A stretch of DNA of 64,000 nucleotides from Marivivens geojensis (GTDB lineage Bacteria > Pseudomonadota > Alphaproteobacteria > Rhodobacterales > Rhodobacteraceae), in contig NZ_JALKCU010000006.1 of the NCBI RefSeq assembly GCF_023540835.1, positions 1-64,000 of the forward strand. Direction: 5' to 3'. The notes under the pieces are model-generated. The model saw only the letters and a list, made by a program, of their open reading frames with translations. It was not told the DNA's origin and did not search any database. The translations under genes were made by a program, and so were the position numbers. This document shows, in pieces, positions 25,481-34,286 of this stretch; position 1 is the first letter of the stretch, and every line of letters starts with the position of its first letter.

Positions 25481-26289
25481 TACTGGTCCTCATATGGATC
25501 GAAATAGGGATCGGCGTATGGGTCGATATAGGCGTCCTGTACCACAGTTCCGAGCTCATACCGACGGTTGTCGAGGTAAATAATCCGTGTCTGAGCGTAA
25601 CTATCCGCGCTTTCATACAACACGGAATCGATCGTTGAGCCCAACTGCCCCCGCGCGATCACGATATCCGCAGCACGCGCAGCAGGGAGGTATGGTTTCA
25701 CATCGTCGTGGACCCAATTGCCAAGCGGGTTGATAAAGAAATCCACGAGCTCGCCGACAGCATCACGTTCGGTCGATGGGCCGAGCGCGGGCAGTTCAAC
25801 ATACGCACCCTCAGGCACCCCCCAGACCGACAGCGTTTCGCCAAAGTCCATCTTTTCTTCGTAAAGGCCAATTGCGTCCGCAGGGTCAAACAAACCACCG
25901 ATACCAAAGATCGTGTTCACGATAAACCGCATCGAGTTCGTACCGAACCCTTTGATATCGCCTTGCAAAACACCGTTTACCATCATCCCGGGCAAAGCAA
26001 CGTTTTCAGCGAAATTCGTAACGGGACCAGTGATCTCCATCGGCATTGCGGCGGTCACACGGGACGCGGGGCGCAAAATTGCGCGGTCCAGTCCAACGTT
26101 GAATTCATGCACCTTGCGGTTTGTGGCTTCGTAGGGGTCATGGATCGCAACACCTTCGGGTGCTTGCGAACAAGCAACAAGGAAAAGCGAGGCCGACACG
26201 GCAGTGATCGTCAATAACTTGGTCAATGGCTTATCGATTCTGGTTTCACGTCTTTGCGGCACCAAATAGCGCCAATCTAAACAATCCAA
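25480..26289 (-). CDS. mlaA: MlaA (VacJ) outer-membrane lipoprotein
   Basis: Outer-membrane part of the Mla lipid-asymmetry system. A lipobox (LVAC) precedes the mature Cys. The VacJ pattern follows: DPYEATNRKVHEFNVGLDRAILRP, NFAENVALPGMMVNGVLQGD, RFIVNTIFGIGGLFDPA, DFGETLSVWGVPEGAYVELPALGPST. The C-terminus has an odd Asp-Pro-Tyr-rich tail (YIDPYADPYFDPYEDQ). The start is uncertain: the longest frame begins with TTG at 26289; a TTG at 26226 gives a compact lipoprotein signal. Neither has a strong ribosome site. Confidence 0.9.
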   Translation of the reverse strand: MDCLDWRYLVPQRRETRIDKPLTKLLTITAVSASLFLVACSQAPEGVAIHDPYEATNRKVHEFNVGLDRAILRPASRVTAAMPMEITGPVTNFAENVALPGMMVNGVLQGDIKGFGTNSMRFIVNTIFGIGGLFDPADAIGLYEEKMDFGETLSVWGVPEGAYVELPALGPSTERDAVGELVDFFINPLGNWVHDDVKPYLPAARAADIVIARGQLGSTIDSVLYESADSYAQTRIIYLDNRRYELGTVVQDAYIDPYADPYFDPYEDQ

Positions 26290-26477
26290 CAGCCCACTAG
26301 AAACTACGCTCTAACCGTGACCCAAAGGAGACAATAACCCTTAGTATCATACCAATCCTGTAACGTGAACATGTCAGCCTAAGAACGGCAGTTTTACGCC
26401 CCTTATCGCATCAGAGCGATTGCACCCCGTCTCTACCAAAGCTAGCGTCGCGCCAAATCAGATGACCGGAGTGAACT

Positions 26478-26939
26478 ATGAGCACCATCGAAACCAAACT
26501 CGCTGAACTGGGTGTGACCCTACCCGACGCACCAGCTCCTGCTGCGAACTATGTCCCGTTTGTTCAGTCGGGCAATCTTGTGCATGTGTCTGGCCAAATC
26601 TCGAACGGCCCTGATGGGCTGATCAAAGGTCGTCTGGGTGACACTATGTCAGTCGAAGATGGCGCTAAGGCAGCAAAGACCTGCGCAATTGCACTCCTCG
26701 CTCAGCTCAAAGCGGCTTGCGGTGGTGACATCAACCGTCTGGTCCGCGTTGTGAAACTGAACGCCTTTGTCGCGTCAGCCCCCGATTTCCACGACCAGCC
26801 TAAGGTTGTGAATGGCGCATCTGATTTCCTCGTCGAAGCATTGGGCGACATTGGCCGTCACGCGCGTTCGGCCGTGGGCGTAGCTGCGCTGCCCTTGGGC
26901 GTCGCTGTCGAAATCGACGCCGTATTCGAGATCGCATAA
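26478..26939 (+). CDS. RidA-family (YjgF/YER057c/UK114) deaminase
   Basis: Family that hydrolyses reactive enamines/imines formed by PLP enzymes. The 153-residue product is the longer RidA type, with PFVQSGNLVHVSGQI, ACGGDINRLVRVVKLNAFVAS, and the C-terminal HARSAVGVAALPLGVAVEIDAVF containing the conserved Arg and Glu positions. Ribosome site GACCGGAGTG precedes the ATG. The stop overlaps the next start (TAATG). First gene of a five-gene coupled run ending in mscS-type. Confidence 0.9.
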   Translation: MSTIETKLAELGVTLPDAPAPAANYVPFVQSGNLVHVSGQISNGPDGLIKGRLGDTMSVEDGAKAAKTCAIALLAQLKAACGGDINRLVRVVKLNAFVASAPDFHDQPKVVNGASDFLVEALGDIGRHARSAVGVAALPLGVAVEIDAVFEIA

Positions 26940-27688
26940 TGCTACCGGCTGATTTTCTGACCCGCCCTATCGCCCATCGCGCTCTGCACGACAAAGCGGC
27001 CGGTCGGGTTGAAAACAGCCCCAGCGCCATTCAGGCCGCCATCGATAAGGGCTACGGGATCGAGATCGATCTCCAACTGTCCAAAGATGGCGTGCCGATG
27101 GTCTTTCACGACTACGCCCTGAACCGCCTGACAAATCAAACGGGTGCCGTCGCCCAACGAACAGCAGCCGAGCTATCGCAGATCACCCTGACGGGTGGCA
27201 ACGACACTATTCCAACCCTTGCAGAGGTGCTGGAACAAGTGTCTGGTCGCGTACCGCTCTTGATCGAGATTAAAGATCAGGATGGTGCGCTTGGCCCCAA
27301 AGTTGGCCCATTGGAAGACGCGACGGCGGCGCTGCTAAAGGACTACATAGGTTCCGTGGCGATCATGTCGTTCAACCCACACTCCGTGGCCCATATGGCG
27401 ACGCTCTTGCCCGATGTCCCTCGTGGCCTGACCACTTGCAACTATCTTGCCGAAGATTGGCCCACGATCCCCAAAGCCACACGCGAGCGACTGGCACAGA
27501 TCCCTGATTATGAAACGGCAGGCGCTTGCTTCATCAGTCATCAGTACGATGAATTGGATGCCGAGCGGGTATCGGAGTTAGCCAAAACGGGGGCAAAAAT
27601 CCTGTGTTGGACAATCCGTTCCACCGAGCAGGAAAAAAACGCACGACAAATCGCGGATAACATCACTTTCGAAGGGTATCTCGCTTGA
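26939..27688 (+). CDS. Glycerophosphodiester phosphodiesterase
   Basis: Cleaves glycerophosphodiesters to glycerol 3-phosphate plus alcohol. The 249-residue TIM-barrel product has the GDPD signatures IAHRALHDKAAGRVENSPSA, IEIDLQLSKDGVPMVFHD (Glu and Asp metal ligands, His) and LLIEIKDQDG. No signal peptide, so probably cytoplasmic (UgpQ-like). Starts at an A shared with the ridA-type stop. Confidence 0.92.
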   Translation: MLPADFLTRPIAHRALHDKAAGRVENSPSAIQAAIDKGYGIEIDLQLSKDGVPMVFHDYALNRLTNQTGAVAQRTAAELSQITLTGGNDTIPTLAEVLEQVSGRVPLLIEIKDQDGALGPKVGPLEDATAALLKDYIGSVAIMSFNPHSVAHMATLLPDVPRGLTTCNYLAEDWPTIPKATRERLAQIPDYETAGACFISHQYDELDAERVSELAKTGAKILCWTIRSTEQEKNARQIADNITFEGYLA

Positions 27689-27719
27689 CCACTCGCGCGG
27701 GCCGCACAGTTTTGTAGCC

Positions 27720-28892
27720 ATGACCGACGTGATTGAAATCTCAATGAGAAGCGCCATAGCCGACATTCCAGCAGTGGACTGGGATGCCTGCGCAAATCCG
27801 TCTGGTGGGCGCCCCGTTGATCCATTCACCACGCATCGGTTTTTATCAGCTTTGGAACTGAGCGGTTCGGTTGGACGCGGGACAGGATGGGACCCACGAT
27901 ACCTTGTTGCGACCAAAGCAGACCAGATCATTGGCGTCGCCCCGCTCTACGTCAAAAGCCACTCTCAAGGGGAATATGTATTTGACCATAGTTGGGCCGA
28001 TGCGCTGCAACGGGCGGGCGGTCAGTATTATCCCAAGCTTCAGATCGCGGTGCCATTTACTCCCGCCACAGGTCGGCGGTTCCTAACAAGAGCGGGCAAT
28101 GAGGCAGAGGCCCTTTCGGCTTTGATCCAAGGCACGGTTCAATTAGCTGCTGACAATGGCCTGTCATCCATGCACGTCACGTTTTGCTCTGAGGACGAGG
28201 CCATCGCGGGGCAATCAATGGGACTGCTCCATCGTGTTGGGCAGCAGTTTCATTGGGAGAATCGCGGGTATGACAGCTTTGACGATTTTCTGAACGACCT
28301 CTCTAGCCGCAAACGCAAAGCGATCCGCAAAGAGCGCGAACAGGCGCAGAGGTTTGGCGGTGAAATCAAGAGCTTTACAGGCGATGAGATAGAACCCGAA
28401 CACTGGGACTTTTTCTGGCGGTTTTACCAAGACACAGGCAGTCGCAAATGGGGTTCGCCTTATCTGACACGCGCGTTTTTCGACATCGCTCATGACACCC
28501 TCAAGGACGATATGCTCCTCGTGCTAGCCATATCCGACGAACGCCCTATTGCAGGTGCGCTGAACTTCATTGGTCGCGACACCCTCTTTGGCCGCTACTG
28601 GGGTTGCACCGAACATCATCCCTGCCTTCATTTCGAACTCTGCTACTATCAAGCCATCGACTATGCGATTGCACACGGTCTAAGAGTCGAAGCAGGGGCG
28701 CAAGGTGAACACAAACTGGCGCGCGGGTATTTACCGACTCCGACACATTCCCTTCATTGGATCGCCAACCCATCTTTTCGCGCCGCCGTGTCAGATTTTC
28801 TCGACCACGAACGTCAGCTGATCAACGAAGAAATGGAGATTCTGACGGATTACGGCCCATTCAAATCCACGATAATCGAGGAGCAGGATTAA
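27720..28892 (+). CDS. GNAT-fold protein of the DUF482 (COG3146) family
   Basis: The 390-residue product matches proteins annotated as peptidogalycan biosynthesis/recognition or DUF482, with a double acetyltransferase-like (FemAB-like) fold; function unproven. Seen: NPFTTHRFL-like DPFTTHRFLSALELSGSVG, VFDHSWADA, YYPKLQIAVPFTPATGRRFL, SSRKRKAIRKEREQA, and GRYWGCTEHHPCLHFELCYYQ. Its stop shares an A with the next ATG. Confidence 0.87.
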   Translation: MTDVIEISMRSAIADIPAVDWDACANPSGGRPVDPFTTHRFLSALELSGSVGRGTGWDPRYLVATKADQIIGVAPLYVKSHSQGEYVFDHSWADALQRAGGQYYPKLQIAVPFTPATGRRFLTRAGNEAEALSALIQGTVQLAADNGLSSMHVTFCSEDEAIAGQSMGLLHRVGQQFHWENRGYDSFDDFLNDLSSRKRKAIRKEREQAQRFGGEIKSFTGDEIEPEHWDFFWRFYQDTGSRKWGSPYLTRAFFDIAHDTLKDDMLLVLAISDERPIAGALNFIGRDTLFGRYWGCTEHHPCLHFELCYYQAIDYAIAHGLRVEAGAQGEHKLARGYLPTPTHSLHWIANPSFRAAVSDFLDHERQLINEEMEILTDYGPFKSTIIEEQD

Positions 28893-29158
28893 TGGACATC
28901 ACCACCCTTGCCGCCAGAGGCTGGACGAAGACCGATGATGGCACCGCGATCCAAAAAACATTCGTGTTTCGCAACTTTATCGATGCTTTTGGTTTCATGA
29001 CCCGCGCCGCTTTTTGGGCGGAAAAGTGGAATCATCACCCCGAATGGTCTAACTCTTTCAAAACGGTGGTTGTGAAACTCACCACGCATGATGCCGGTGG
29101 TCTGACGGAGAAGGACATTAAGCTGGCCACAAAAATGGAAGAACTTGAAGGACAATGA
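28892..29158 (+). CDS. phhB: Pterin-4a-carbinolamine dehydratase
   Basis: Dehydrates 4a-hydroxytetrahydropterin, recycling the cofactor of aromatic hydroxylases; no phenylalanine hydroxylase is nearby. The 88-residue product has the family core AFWAEKWNHHPEWSNSFKTVVVKLTTHDAGGLTEKDI (HHPEW is the signature). It overlaps genes on both sides by 1-4 nt (TAATG, ATGA). A longer in-frame start at 28757 lies inside the upstream gene and is rejected. Confidence 0.93.
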   Translation: MDITTLAARGWTKTDDGTAIQKTFVFRNFIDAFGFMTRAAFWAEKWNHHPEWSNSFKTVVVKLTTHDAGGLTEKDIKLATKMEELEGQ

Positions 29159-30003
29159 TGCAAGACCTACTGCAAACCGAAATCTATAACGGCAAAACAA
29201 TTGCCGACTACCTGACACTCGAATTCGTCGCGGGCCTCGCCGGAGATATTCTCTCTGTCGTACTGATCATCGTATTAGGGTTTGTGCTGTCCGGTTGGGT
29301 GCGCAGGCGTATCGTTGCGATCGGTGGTCGAAACAAGCACCTCGATGTCACGTTGTTCAACTTCTTGGGCAACATCGTGCGTTACTTGATCCTAGCGTTT
29401 GCATCCCTCTTTGTCCTGAACACATTCGGCATCCAGACAACATCGCTCGTTGCTCTAATCGGTGCGGCAGGTTTGGCAATTGGCTTGGCCCTACAAGGCA
29501 CGCTATCGAACGTAGCTGCAGGCGTAATGATCATCCTGTTTCGCCCGATTAAGATCGGCGATTTCGTTCAAGTGAGCGGCGTGTCTGGCACCGTCAAAGA
29601 TATTTCCTTGAATTATACAGAGCTTGCCGACGCTGGAAACGTTCAGGTCATCGTACCCAACGCGCAAGTTTGGGGAAACACGATCACCAACTTTTCGGTC
29701 AACCAAACACGTCGCGCAGAGTGGATTTTCGGCGTCGGTTATGGAGCTGACCTTAAATTGGCTGAGCAGGTGATCCGCGATACAATCTTGTCTGATCCGC
29801 GCTCATTGGCTGACCCTGCACCGTTCCTTCAGGTCAATAACTTGGGTGATTTTTCAGTCGATTTTCTCTGCCGTGTTTGGGTAAAATCGAGCGACTACTT
29901 CCAATATCAAGCCGACATGAAACGTCAGGTGAAGGAAGCGCTGGACAAAGCTGGCATCGATATTCCATTCCCGACGCGAACAGTCTTGAACAATCAAGCG
30001 TAA
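29155..30003 (+). CDS. Small-conductance mechanosensitive channel (MscS)
   Basis: Inner-membrane channel that opens under tension to release osmolytes. The 282-residue product has three N-terminal membrane helices and the pore/beta-domain signature GLAIGLALQGTLSNVAAGVMI then FRPIKIGDFVQVSGVSGTVKDI, followed by the alpha/beta vestibule. Close to the E. coli MscS length (286). The ATG overlaps the dehydratase stop. A strong terminator follows. Confidence 0.95.
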   Translation: MMQDLLQTEIYNGKTIADYLTLEFVAGLAGDILSVVLIIVLGFVLSGWVRRRIVAIGGRNKHLDVTLFNFLGNIVRYLILAFASLFVLNTFGIQTTSLVALIGAAGLAIGLALQGTLSNVAAGVMIILFRPIKIGDFVQVSGVSGTVKDISLNYTELADAGNVQVIVPNAQVWGNTITNFSVNQTRRAEWIFGVGYGADLKLAEQVIRDTILSDPRSLADPAPFLQVNNLGDFSVDFLCRVWVKSSDYFQYQADMKRQVKEALDKAGIDIPFPTRTVLNNQA

Positions 30004-30006
30004 CTG

Positions 30007-30035
30007 AAAACGGCGGGGAAAACCCCGCCGTTTTG
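30007..30035. terminator. Terminator between mscS-type and peroxiredoxin genes
   Basis: Perfect 12-bp stem (30007-30018 with 30023-30034) closed by AAAA, with A-run and T-run forming the base, so it can serve both convergent genes. Confidence 0.9.
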
Positions 30036-30040
30036 TCATT

Positions 30041-30529
30041 TCAAAGTTGATCGAGAAGCGTTTCAGCCGCCGACAATTCACAAACCCCGGGGCTTTCTTC
30101 GAGGTTGAGAATTTTCACAACACCATCTTCAGCCAATAGCGTGTACCGCTTGGATCGATCATAGAGACCTGCTGGCGGGGCTGTGAAATCAAGGCCGATT
30201 GCTTTGGTGAATTCCCCCGACGCATCGCCCAAGAAGTGTAAACCTGCTGCCGTCGCGCCCGTCGCTTCGCCCCACGCTTTCATCACGAATGGATCGTTCA
30301 CGGACACACAAATCACGGCATCGACGCCCTTTTCGTCCAAGGCCGCCTTGCTGCGAACAAAACTCGGCACGTGGGCGGTCGAACATGTGCCTGTGTAGGC
30401 ACCTGGCAAACCGAAAATTACAACTTTTTTGCCAGAAGTGAAGCTGGACAGAGAAACCTGCTCTGGCCCGTTTTCGCCCATACGCAACAAAGTTGCCTCG
30501 GGCAGTTTTTCACCCACCGAAATCGACAT
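30041..30529 (-). CDS. Peroxiredoxin of the Prx5 type
   Basis: Thiol peroxidase reducing hydroperoxides in the cytoplasm. The 162-residue product carries PGAYTGTCSTAHVPSF with the peroxidatic Cys49 (P-x3-T-x2-C satisfied) and a possible resolving Cys near 150 (GVCELS). The Prx5 segment VICVSVNDPFVMKAWG is clear. I start at ATG 30529 with AGGGG upstream; the frame extends to 30562. It is divergent from a ferredoxin-reductase-like gene 86 nt away. Confidence 0.93.
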   Translation of the reverse strand: MSISVGEKLPEATLLRMGENGPEQVSLSSFTSGKKVVIFGLPGAYTGTCSTAHVPSFVRSKAALDEKGVDAVICVSVNDPFVMKAWGEATGATAAGLHFLGDASGEFTKAIGLDFTAPPAGLYDRSKRYTLLAEDGVVKILNLEESPGVCELSAAETLLDQL

Positions 30530-30615
30530 TTTATTTCCCCTGTTCTGAATTGCATGCAGCACGCGCTAAGATATAGGGTCCGCCATAAAAGAGACCATAG
30601 AAATCGGAGACAGCG

Positions 30616-31830
30616 ATGCAACATTTTGTCGTGGTTGGCGCAGGTCAAGCCGGTGCAACGCTTGTGGCTCGTTTGCGGGCTGATGGGTTTGACGGAAAGA
30701 TCACTTTGATCGGGGCAGAGCCGGTGCATCCCTATCAGCGTCCACCGCTGTCCAAGGCCTATATGTTGGGCGAAATGGAGCTGTCGCGTCTCCTGCTCCG
30801 GGCACCGGAGTGGTATGCGGAAAACAACATCGATCTGATGCTGGACACCCGTGTCGTTGGGGTGAACGCCGAGGCCAAGACCATCACCCTGCAGGGTGAG
30901 GTTGAGATGGGATATGACGAGTTGGCGATTTGCACAGGCTCGCATCCGCGCACGCTGCCTGCGGCGATCGGTGGAGCTTTGGACGGCGTTTATACCGTTC
31001 GCGACCTCAAAGACGCGGACACCATGGCGCCGGAGTTCACGGCGGGCCGCAAGCTTTTGGTCATCGGGGGCGGGTATATCGGCCTCGAAGCCGCCGCCGT
31101 TGCCGCGAAAAAGGGCTGCGAGGTTACGCTCGTTGAAATGGCGCCGCGCATTTTGCAGCGTGTGGCCTGCCCCGAAACTTCTGACTACTTCCGCGACATC
31201 CACACCAAACACGGTGTTAAGATCATCGAAGGTGTTGGTCTCGATCATCTGGTGGGCACCGACCGCGTGACGGGCGCGGTTCTCTCGGATGGCACCGCGT
31301 TGGAGGTTGATTTTGCAATTGTCGGCGTCGGGATCATGCCCGCAACGATCCTAGCCGAAGCGGCAGGTGCTGTCTGTTCGAACGGCATCGACACCGACGC
31401 GCAAGGCCGCACAACCGTCCCGCACATCTGGGCCGCCGGCGACTGCGCGAACCTGACCTTCAAAGGCCAGCGCCTCCGTATCGAAAGCGTCGGCAATGCC
31501 ATCGACCAAGCAGAGGTTGTCGCAAAGAACATGATGGGCGGGTCGGTCGAGTATACCCCCAAACCGTGGTTCTGGTCGGACCAATATGACGTGAAACTGC
31601 AGATAGCAGGCCTCAACATCGGCTACGACACCGTCCACATCAAAACCTACGCCGACACCCCCGATGCGCGCGTCCACTGGTACTACCAAGGCGGCACCCT
31701 CATCGCCGTCGACGCCATCAACGCAGGCCGAGACTACATGGTCGGCAAACGCCTCATCGAAGCCGGAAAATCACCCGCGCCCGAGATCATGGTCGATGAA
31801 ACGACCGACCTGAAGGCGCTGTTGAAGTGA
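30616..31830 (+). CDS. FAD-dependent ferredoxin/rubredoxin-type reductase
   Basis: NAD(P)H:ferredoxin reductase of the ThcD/PuR type. The 404-residue product has an N-terminal FAD dinucleotide motif VVVGAGQAGATLVARL, PYQRPPLSKAYMLGE, the second NAD-binding motif LVIGGGYIGLEAAAVAAK (about 150-165), and IWAAGDCANL. The partner ferredoxin or oxygenase is not in the window. Ribosome site GGAGACAGCG precedes the ATG. Codon use is noticeably richer in C at third positions toward the 3' end than in neighbours. The stop overlaps the rsmD GTG start. Confidence 0.92.
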   Translation: MQHFVVVGAGQAGATLVARLRADGFDGKITLIGAEPVHPYQRPPLSKAYMLGEMELSRLLLRAPEWYAENNIDLMLDTRVVGVNAEAKTITLQGEVEMGYDELAICTGSHPRTLPAAIGGALDGVYTVRDLKDADTMAPEFTAGRKLLVIGGGYIGLEAAAVAAKKGCEVTLVEMAPRILQRVACPETSDYFRDIHTKHGVKIIEGVGLDHLVGTDRVTGAVLSDGTALEVDFAIVGVGIMPATILAEAAGAVCSNGIDTDAQGRTTVPHIWAAGDCANLTFKGQRLRIESVGNAIDQAEVVAKNMMGGSVEYTPKPWFWSDQYDVKLQIAGLNIGYDTVHIKTYADTPDARVHWYYQGGTLIAVDAINAGRDYMVGKRLIEAGKSPAPEIMVDETTDLKALLK

Positions 31831-32390
31831 GGATTATTGGTGGAACGCACCGAGGGCACGCCCTCGCCGCTGTCGGGAAAGGGGACGCAGGCGCGCACCT
31901 TCGTCCGACAACGGATCGCGTTCGCGAAAGCTTGTTCAACGTCCTGTTGGGCGGAAAATTTGGCGATCCAATCGATGAGGCTCGTGTCCTAGATCTCTTT
32001 GCAGGAACAGGTGCATTGGGGCTTGAGGCCCTGTCACGTGGCGCTGCCCATGTGACCTTTGTCGATGACGGCCGCGTCGCACAAAAGCTCATCCGCGAGA
32101 ATATCACCAAGCTAAAACGGTCGACTGATTGCACACTCATCGGACGCGATGCCACAAAGCTGGGCCCTAATATCGGTGAACCCGCTCAACTTATTTTCCT
32201 CGACCCGCCCTATGGGAAGGCGATGGGCCAGAAAGCCCTTGAAGCGGCCATGAACGGCGGTTGGATCGCCGATGATGCCATCATCGTTTGGGAAGAAAAC
32301 GCGCCGCAGGTCACGCCTGCTGGCTTTGCGCTTTTGGATCAACGACGTTATGGCGACACGTATATTTCTATTCTCGAAAGACAGTTATGA
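31827..32390 (+). CDS. rsmD: 16S rRNA (guanine966-N2)-methyltransferase
   Basis: Methylates G966 of 16S rRNA. The 187-residue product has MRIIGGTHRGHALA at the start, VLDLFAGTGALGLEALSRGAAHVTFVD (SAM motif I) and the N6/N2-methylase motif FLDPPYG. Start is GTG in a GTGA overlap with the upstream stop; the stop in turn overlaps the next ATG (ATGA). Confidence 0.94.
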   Translation: MRIIGGTHRGHALAAVGKGDAGAHLRPTTDRVRESLFNVLLGGKFGDPIDEARVLDLFAGTGALGLEALSRGAAHVTFVDDGRVAQKLIRENITKLKRSTDCTLIGRDATKLGPNIGEPAQLIFLDPPYGKAMGQKALEAAMNGGWIADDAIIVWEENAPQVTPAGFALLDQRRYGDTYISILERQL

Positions 32391-33028
32391 TCCCTGACTT
32401 GGTTATTTTTGATTGCGACGGTGTGATCGTCGACAGTGAAGGTCCGACCTGTGACGCAATCGCGAAGAACCTCACTGGTTTTGGGTTTCCATTGGACAGG
32501 GCTGGGGTTCATGAGCTGTTTGTAGGGCAAACTCTGCATGACATTCATCGGGCAGGACGTGAACGTGGGCTGGCACTGCCAGACAATTGGGTCAGTGATC
32601 TGTACGCCGAAATGTTCGAAGTCTTGGGCCAAGGTGTTCCACTTTCGGACGGCGTGATTGACCTCTTTGACGCGCTCGAAGCACAGGGCACTCGTATTGC
32701 CATCGCGTCTAACGGGGCCATCGACAAGATGCGCGTCACCCTCACGCCATACGGGCTTTTCGATCGCCTCAAAGACCGTATGTATTCTGGCCATGTCCAA
32801 GTGCCGAAGCCCAATGCGGGTATGTTGATCGCCGCGATGAAGCAAGCGAATGCATCGCCAAAACGCACCTTCATGATCGACGATAGCACAGCTGGGGCAG
32901 GCGCAGCCGTCGCGGCAGGCACCCACTTTATCGGCTATTCTGAACATGGTGGGGCAGAGAAACTCAAGCCCCTCGGGGTGGATATCGCTTATTCGATGGC
33001 AGACCTTCGCGCACGACTGGTCATATAA
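32387..33028 (+). CDS. HAD-family phosphatase (beta-phosphoglucomutase-like)
   Basis: Haloacid-dehalogenase hydrolase, 213 residues. Motif I FDCDGVIVDSEGPTC (Asp8, Asp10), a helical cap, motif II region IAIASNGAIDKMR, motif III Lys in VQVPKPNAGM, motif IV FMIDDSTAGAGAAVAAG. Substrate is unknown; sugar phosphates are common for this subgroup. ATG 32387 overlaps the rsmD stop; a longer frame is rejected. Confidence 0.9.
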   Translation: MIPDLVIFDCDGVIVDSEGPTCDAIAKNLTGFGFPLDRAGVHELFVGQTLHDIHRAGRERGLALPDNWVSDLYAEMFEVLGQGVPLSDGVIDLFDALEAQGTRIAIASNGAIDKMRVTLTPYGLFDRLKDRMYSGHVQVPKPNAGMLIAAMKQANASPKRTFMIDDSTAGAGAAVAAGTHFIGYSEHGGAEKLKPLGVDIAYSMADLRARLVI

Positions 33029-33053
33029 AAAGGGCCGCAAGCGCGGCCCCTTT
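33028..33053. terminator. Terminator between HAD gene and TRAP binding-protein gene
   Basis: Seven-bp GC stem (33032-33038 with 33043-33049), AAGC loop, A-run before and CTTTC after; works best on the minus strand (TTTTTATATGA). Confidence 0.75.
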
Positions 33054-33071
33054 CGTCAGTTTCAGACACAA

Positions 33072-34118
33072 TCAGTTCTGAACAAATGCGCCCTTGGTTC
33101 CCGCTGCTGCAGCGACATCGGAACGCGCCGCGTCGACCAATGCCACGCCGTCAAAGCCTTTGGCATCCATTTCAGCAATCCATTCCGCAACGACCTCATC
33201 ACCCAGAGAAACCATGCGTGCGGTTTCCGCTTCGCTGATTTCGCCAATGTCATTCGCAGCAGCCATGATTTCTCGGCCCAGCGCGTCGCCTGTGTCGTGC
33301 GCATATCCCGCCCAACGGCTCGCATAGAGACCAGAGTTGGCGTCAATAATCGCTTGAAGGTCGGCTGGCAGGCTGTCGTAGACGTCGTGGTTCATCGCCC
33401 ACAGGAAGTAGAGGTTGTAGAGCGCGTGATCGCCGGCAACATCCGAATGGCTGTCCGTCAATTCATCGAGCTTGAGCGACGGGGATTGCTCCCACGTGAT
33501 CGCGCCACCATCAACGACACCCTTCGCAAGTGCCTCTGGGAAGGCGGGCACAGGCATGCCGACTGCCGTTGCACCCAGTTTTTCCAACAGCATCGTCGCC
33601 GTGCGAGTCGGGCCGCGGAGCGTCAGGCCGTTGAAGTCTTCAACCGATTCTATCAGCGGGCCACGTTTATGCACCAGACCAGGCCCATGCATATGCGCGG
33701 CGATCAGATGGACATCGGCGAAATCATCCATCAGGAACTCTTGGGTATATTCCCAAGCGGCAGCCGAGGCCTCTTCGGCCGATTTGGTCGTCATGAACGG
33801 CAATTCGAGCGCTTCGGCTTCGGGGAAACGGCCGGCCTCATATCCAGGGATTACCCAACCGCCATCGACGATGCCATCGGCAATCATGTCGTACATCTCT
33901 GGCGCAGCGCCACCCAATTCCATGAATGGGTGTAAGACGATCTTTAGACGACCGCCCGATTGTTCTTCGATCGCTTTCGCCCACGGCTCCATGAAATAGG
34001 TTGGGTTCGCAGAAAGAGGCGATACGAAATGTTGGAAATGAAGGGTGTAATCTTGGGCTACCGCAGGCGTCACCGCACAGCCCATCACAGCCGCAAACGC
34101 AGCACTCTTTAGGGTCAT
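33072..34118 (-). CDS. TRAP transporter solute-binding protein (DctP family)
   Basis: Periplasmic binding protein of a tripartite ATP-independent transporter. The 348-residue product has a signal peptide ending AVAQ near 22, then DctP features: LHPFMELGGAAPEMYDMIADGIVDGGWVIPGYEAGRFPEAEALELPFM, GLTLRGPTRTATMLLEKLGATAVGMPVPAFPEALAKGVVDG. The conserved Arg of GLTLRGPTR likely binds a carboxylate. No DctQ or DctM membrane gene is next to it, so its transporter partner is elsewhere. Ribosome site AGGAGG precedes the ATG. Terminators flank it. Confidence 0.92.
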   Translation of the reverse strand: MTLKSAAFAAVMGCAVTPAVAQDYTLHFQHFVSPLSANPTYFMEPWAKAIEEQSGGRLKIVLHPFMELGGAAPEMYDMIADGIVDGGWVIPGYEAGRFPEAEALELPFMTTKSAEEASAAAWEYTQEFLMDDFADVHLIAAHMHGPGLVHKRGPLIESVEDFNGLTLRGPTRTATMLLEKLGATAVGMPVPAFPEALAKGVVDGGAITWEQSPSLKLDELTDSHSDVAGDHALYNLYFLWAMNHDVYDSLPADLQAIIDANSGLYASRWAGYAHDTGDALGREIMAAANDIGEISEAETARMVSLGDEVVAEWIAEMDAKGFDGVALVDAARSDVAAAAGTKGAFVQN

Positions 34119-34256
34119 TACCGACCTCCTAAGATGATGAATGTCAGGGGGATGCCGCCGCTAGCGACATCCGTTACCTATGACTTGCACCTTAAAATTG
34201 CAAGGTGATGCAAGTGGTTTAGCGCAACCGTCCGCAAGATTTATTTTACCAAACGA

Positions 34257-34285
34257 TTGAAAAGCAGGGAAAAACTCGCCTGCCT
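34257..34285 (-). terminator. Probable terminator of map
   Basis: Stem GCAGG/CCTGC (34264-34268 with 34279-34283) with a T-rich loop, followed on the minus strand by TTTTC; starts directly after the map stop. Short stem, so moderate support. Confidence 0.5.
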
Positions 34286-34286
34286 A

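Noticed and set aside
30418-31248. 276-codon minus-strand frame across the peroxiredoxin promoter and the reductase gene
   Set aside because: It overlaps two clear genes and their promoter region; a shadow frame.
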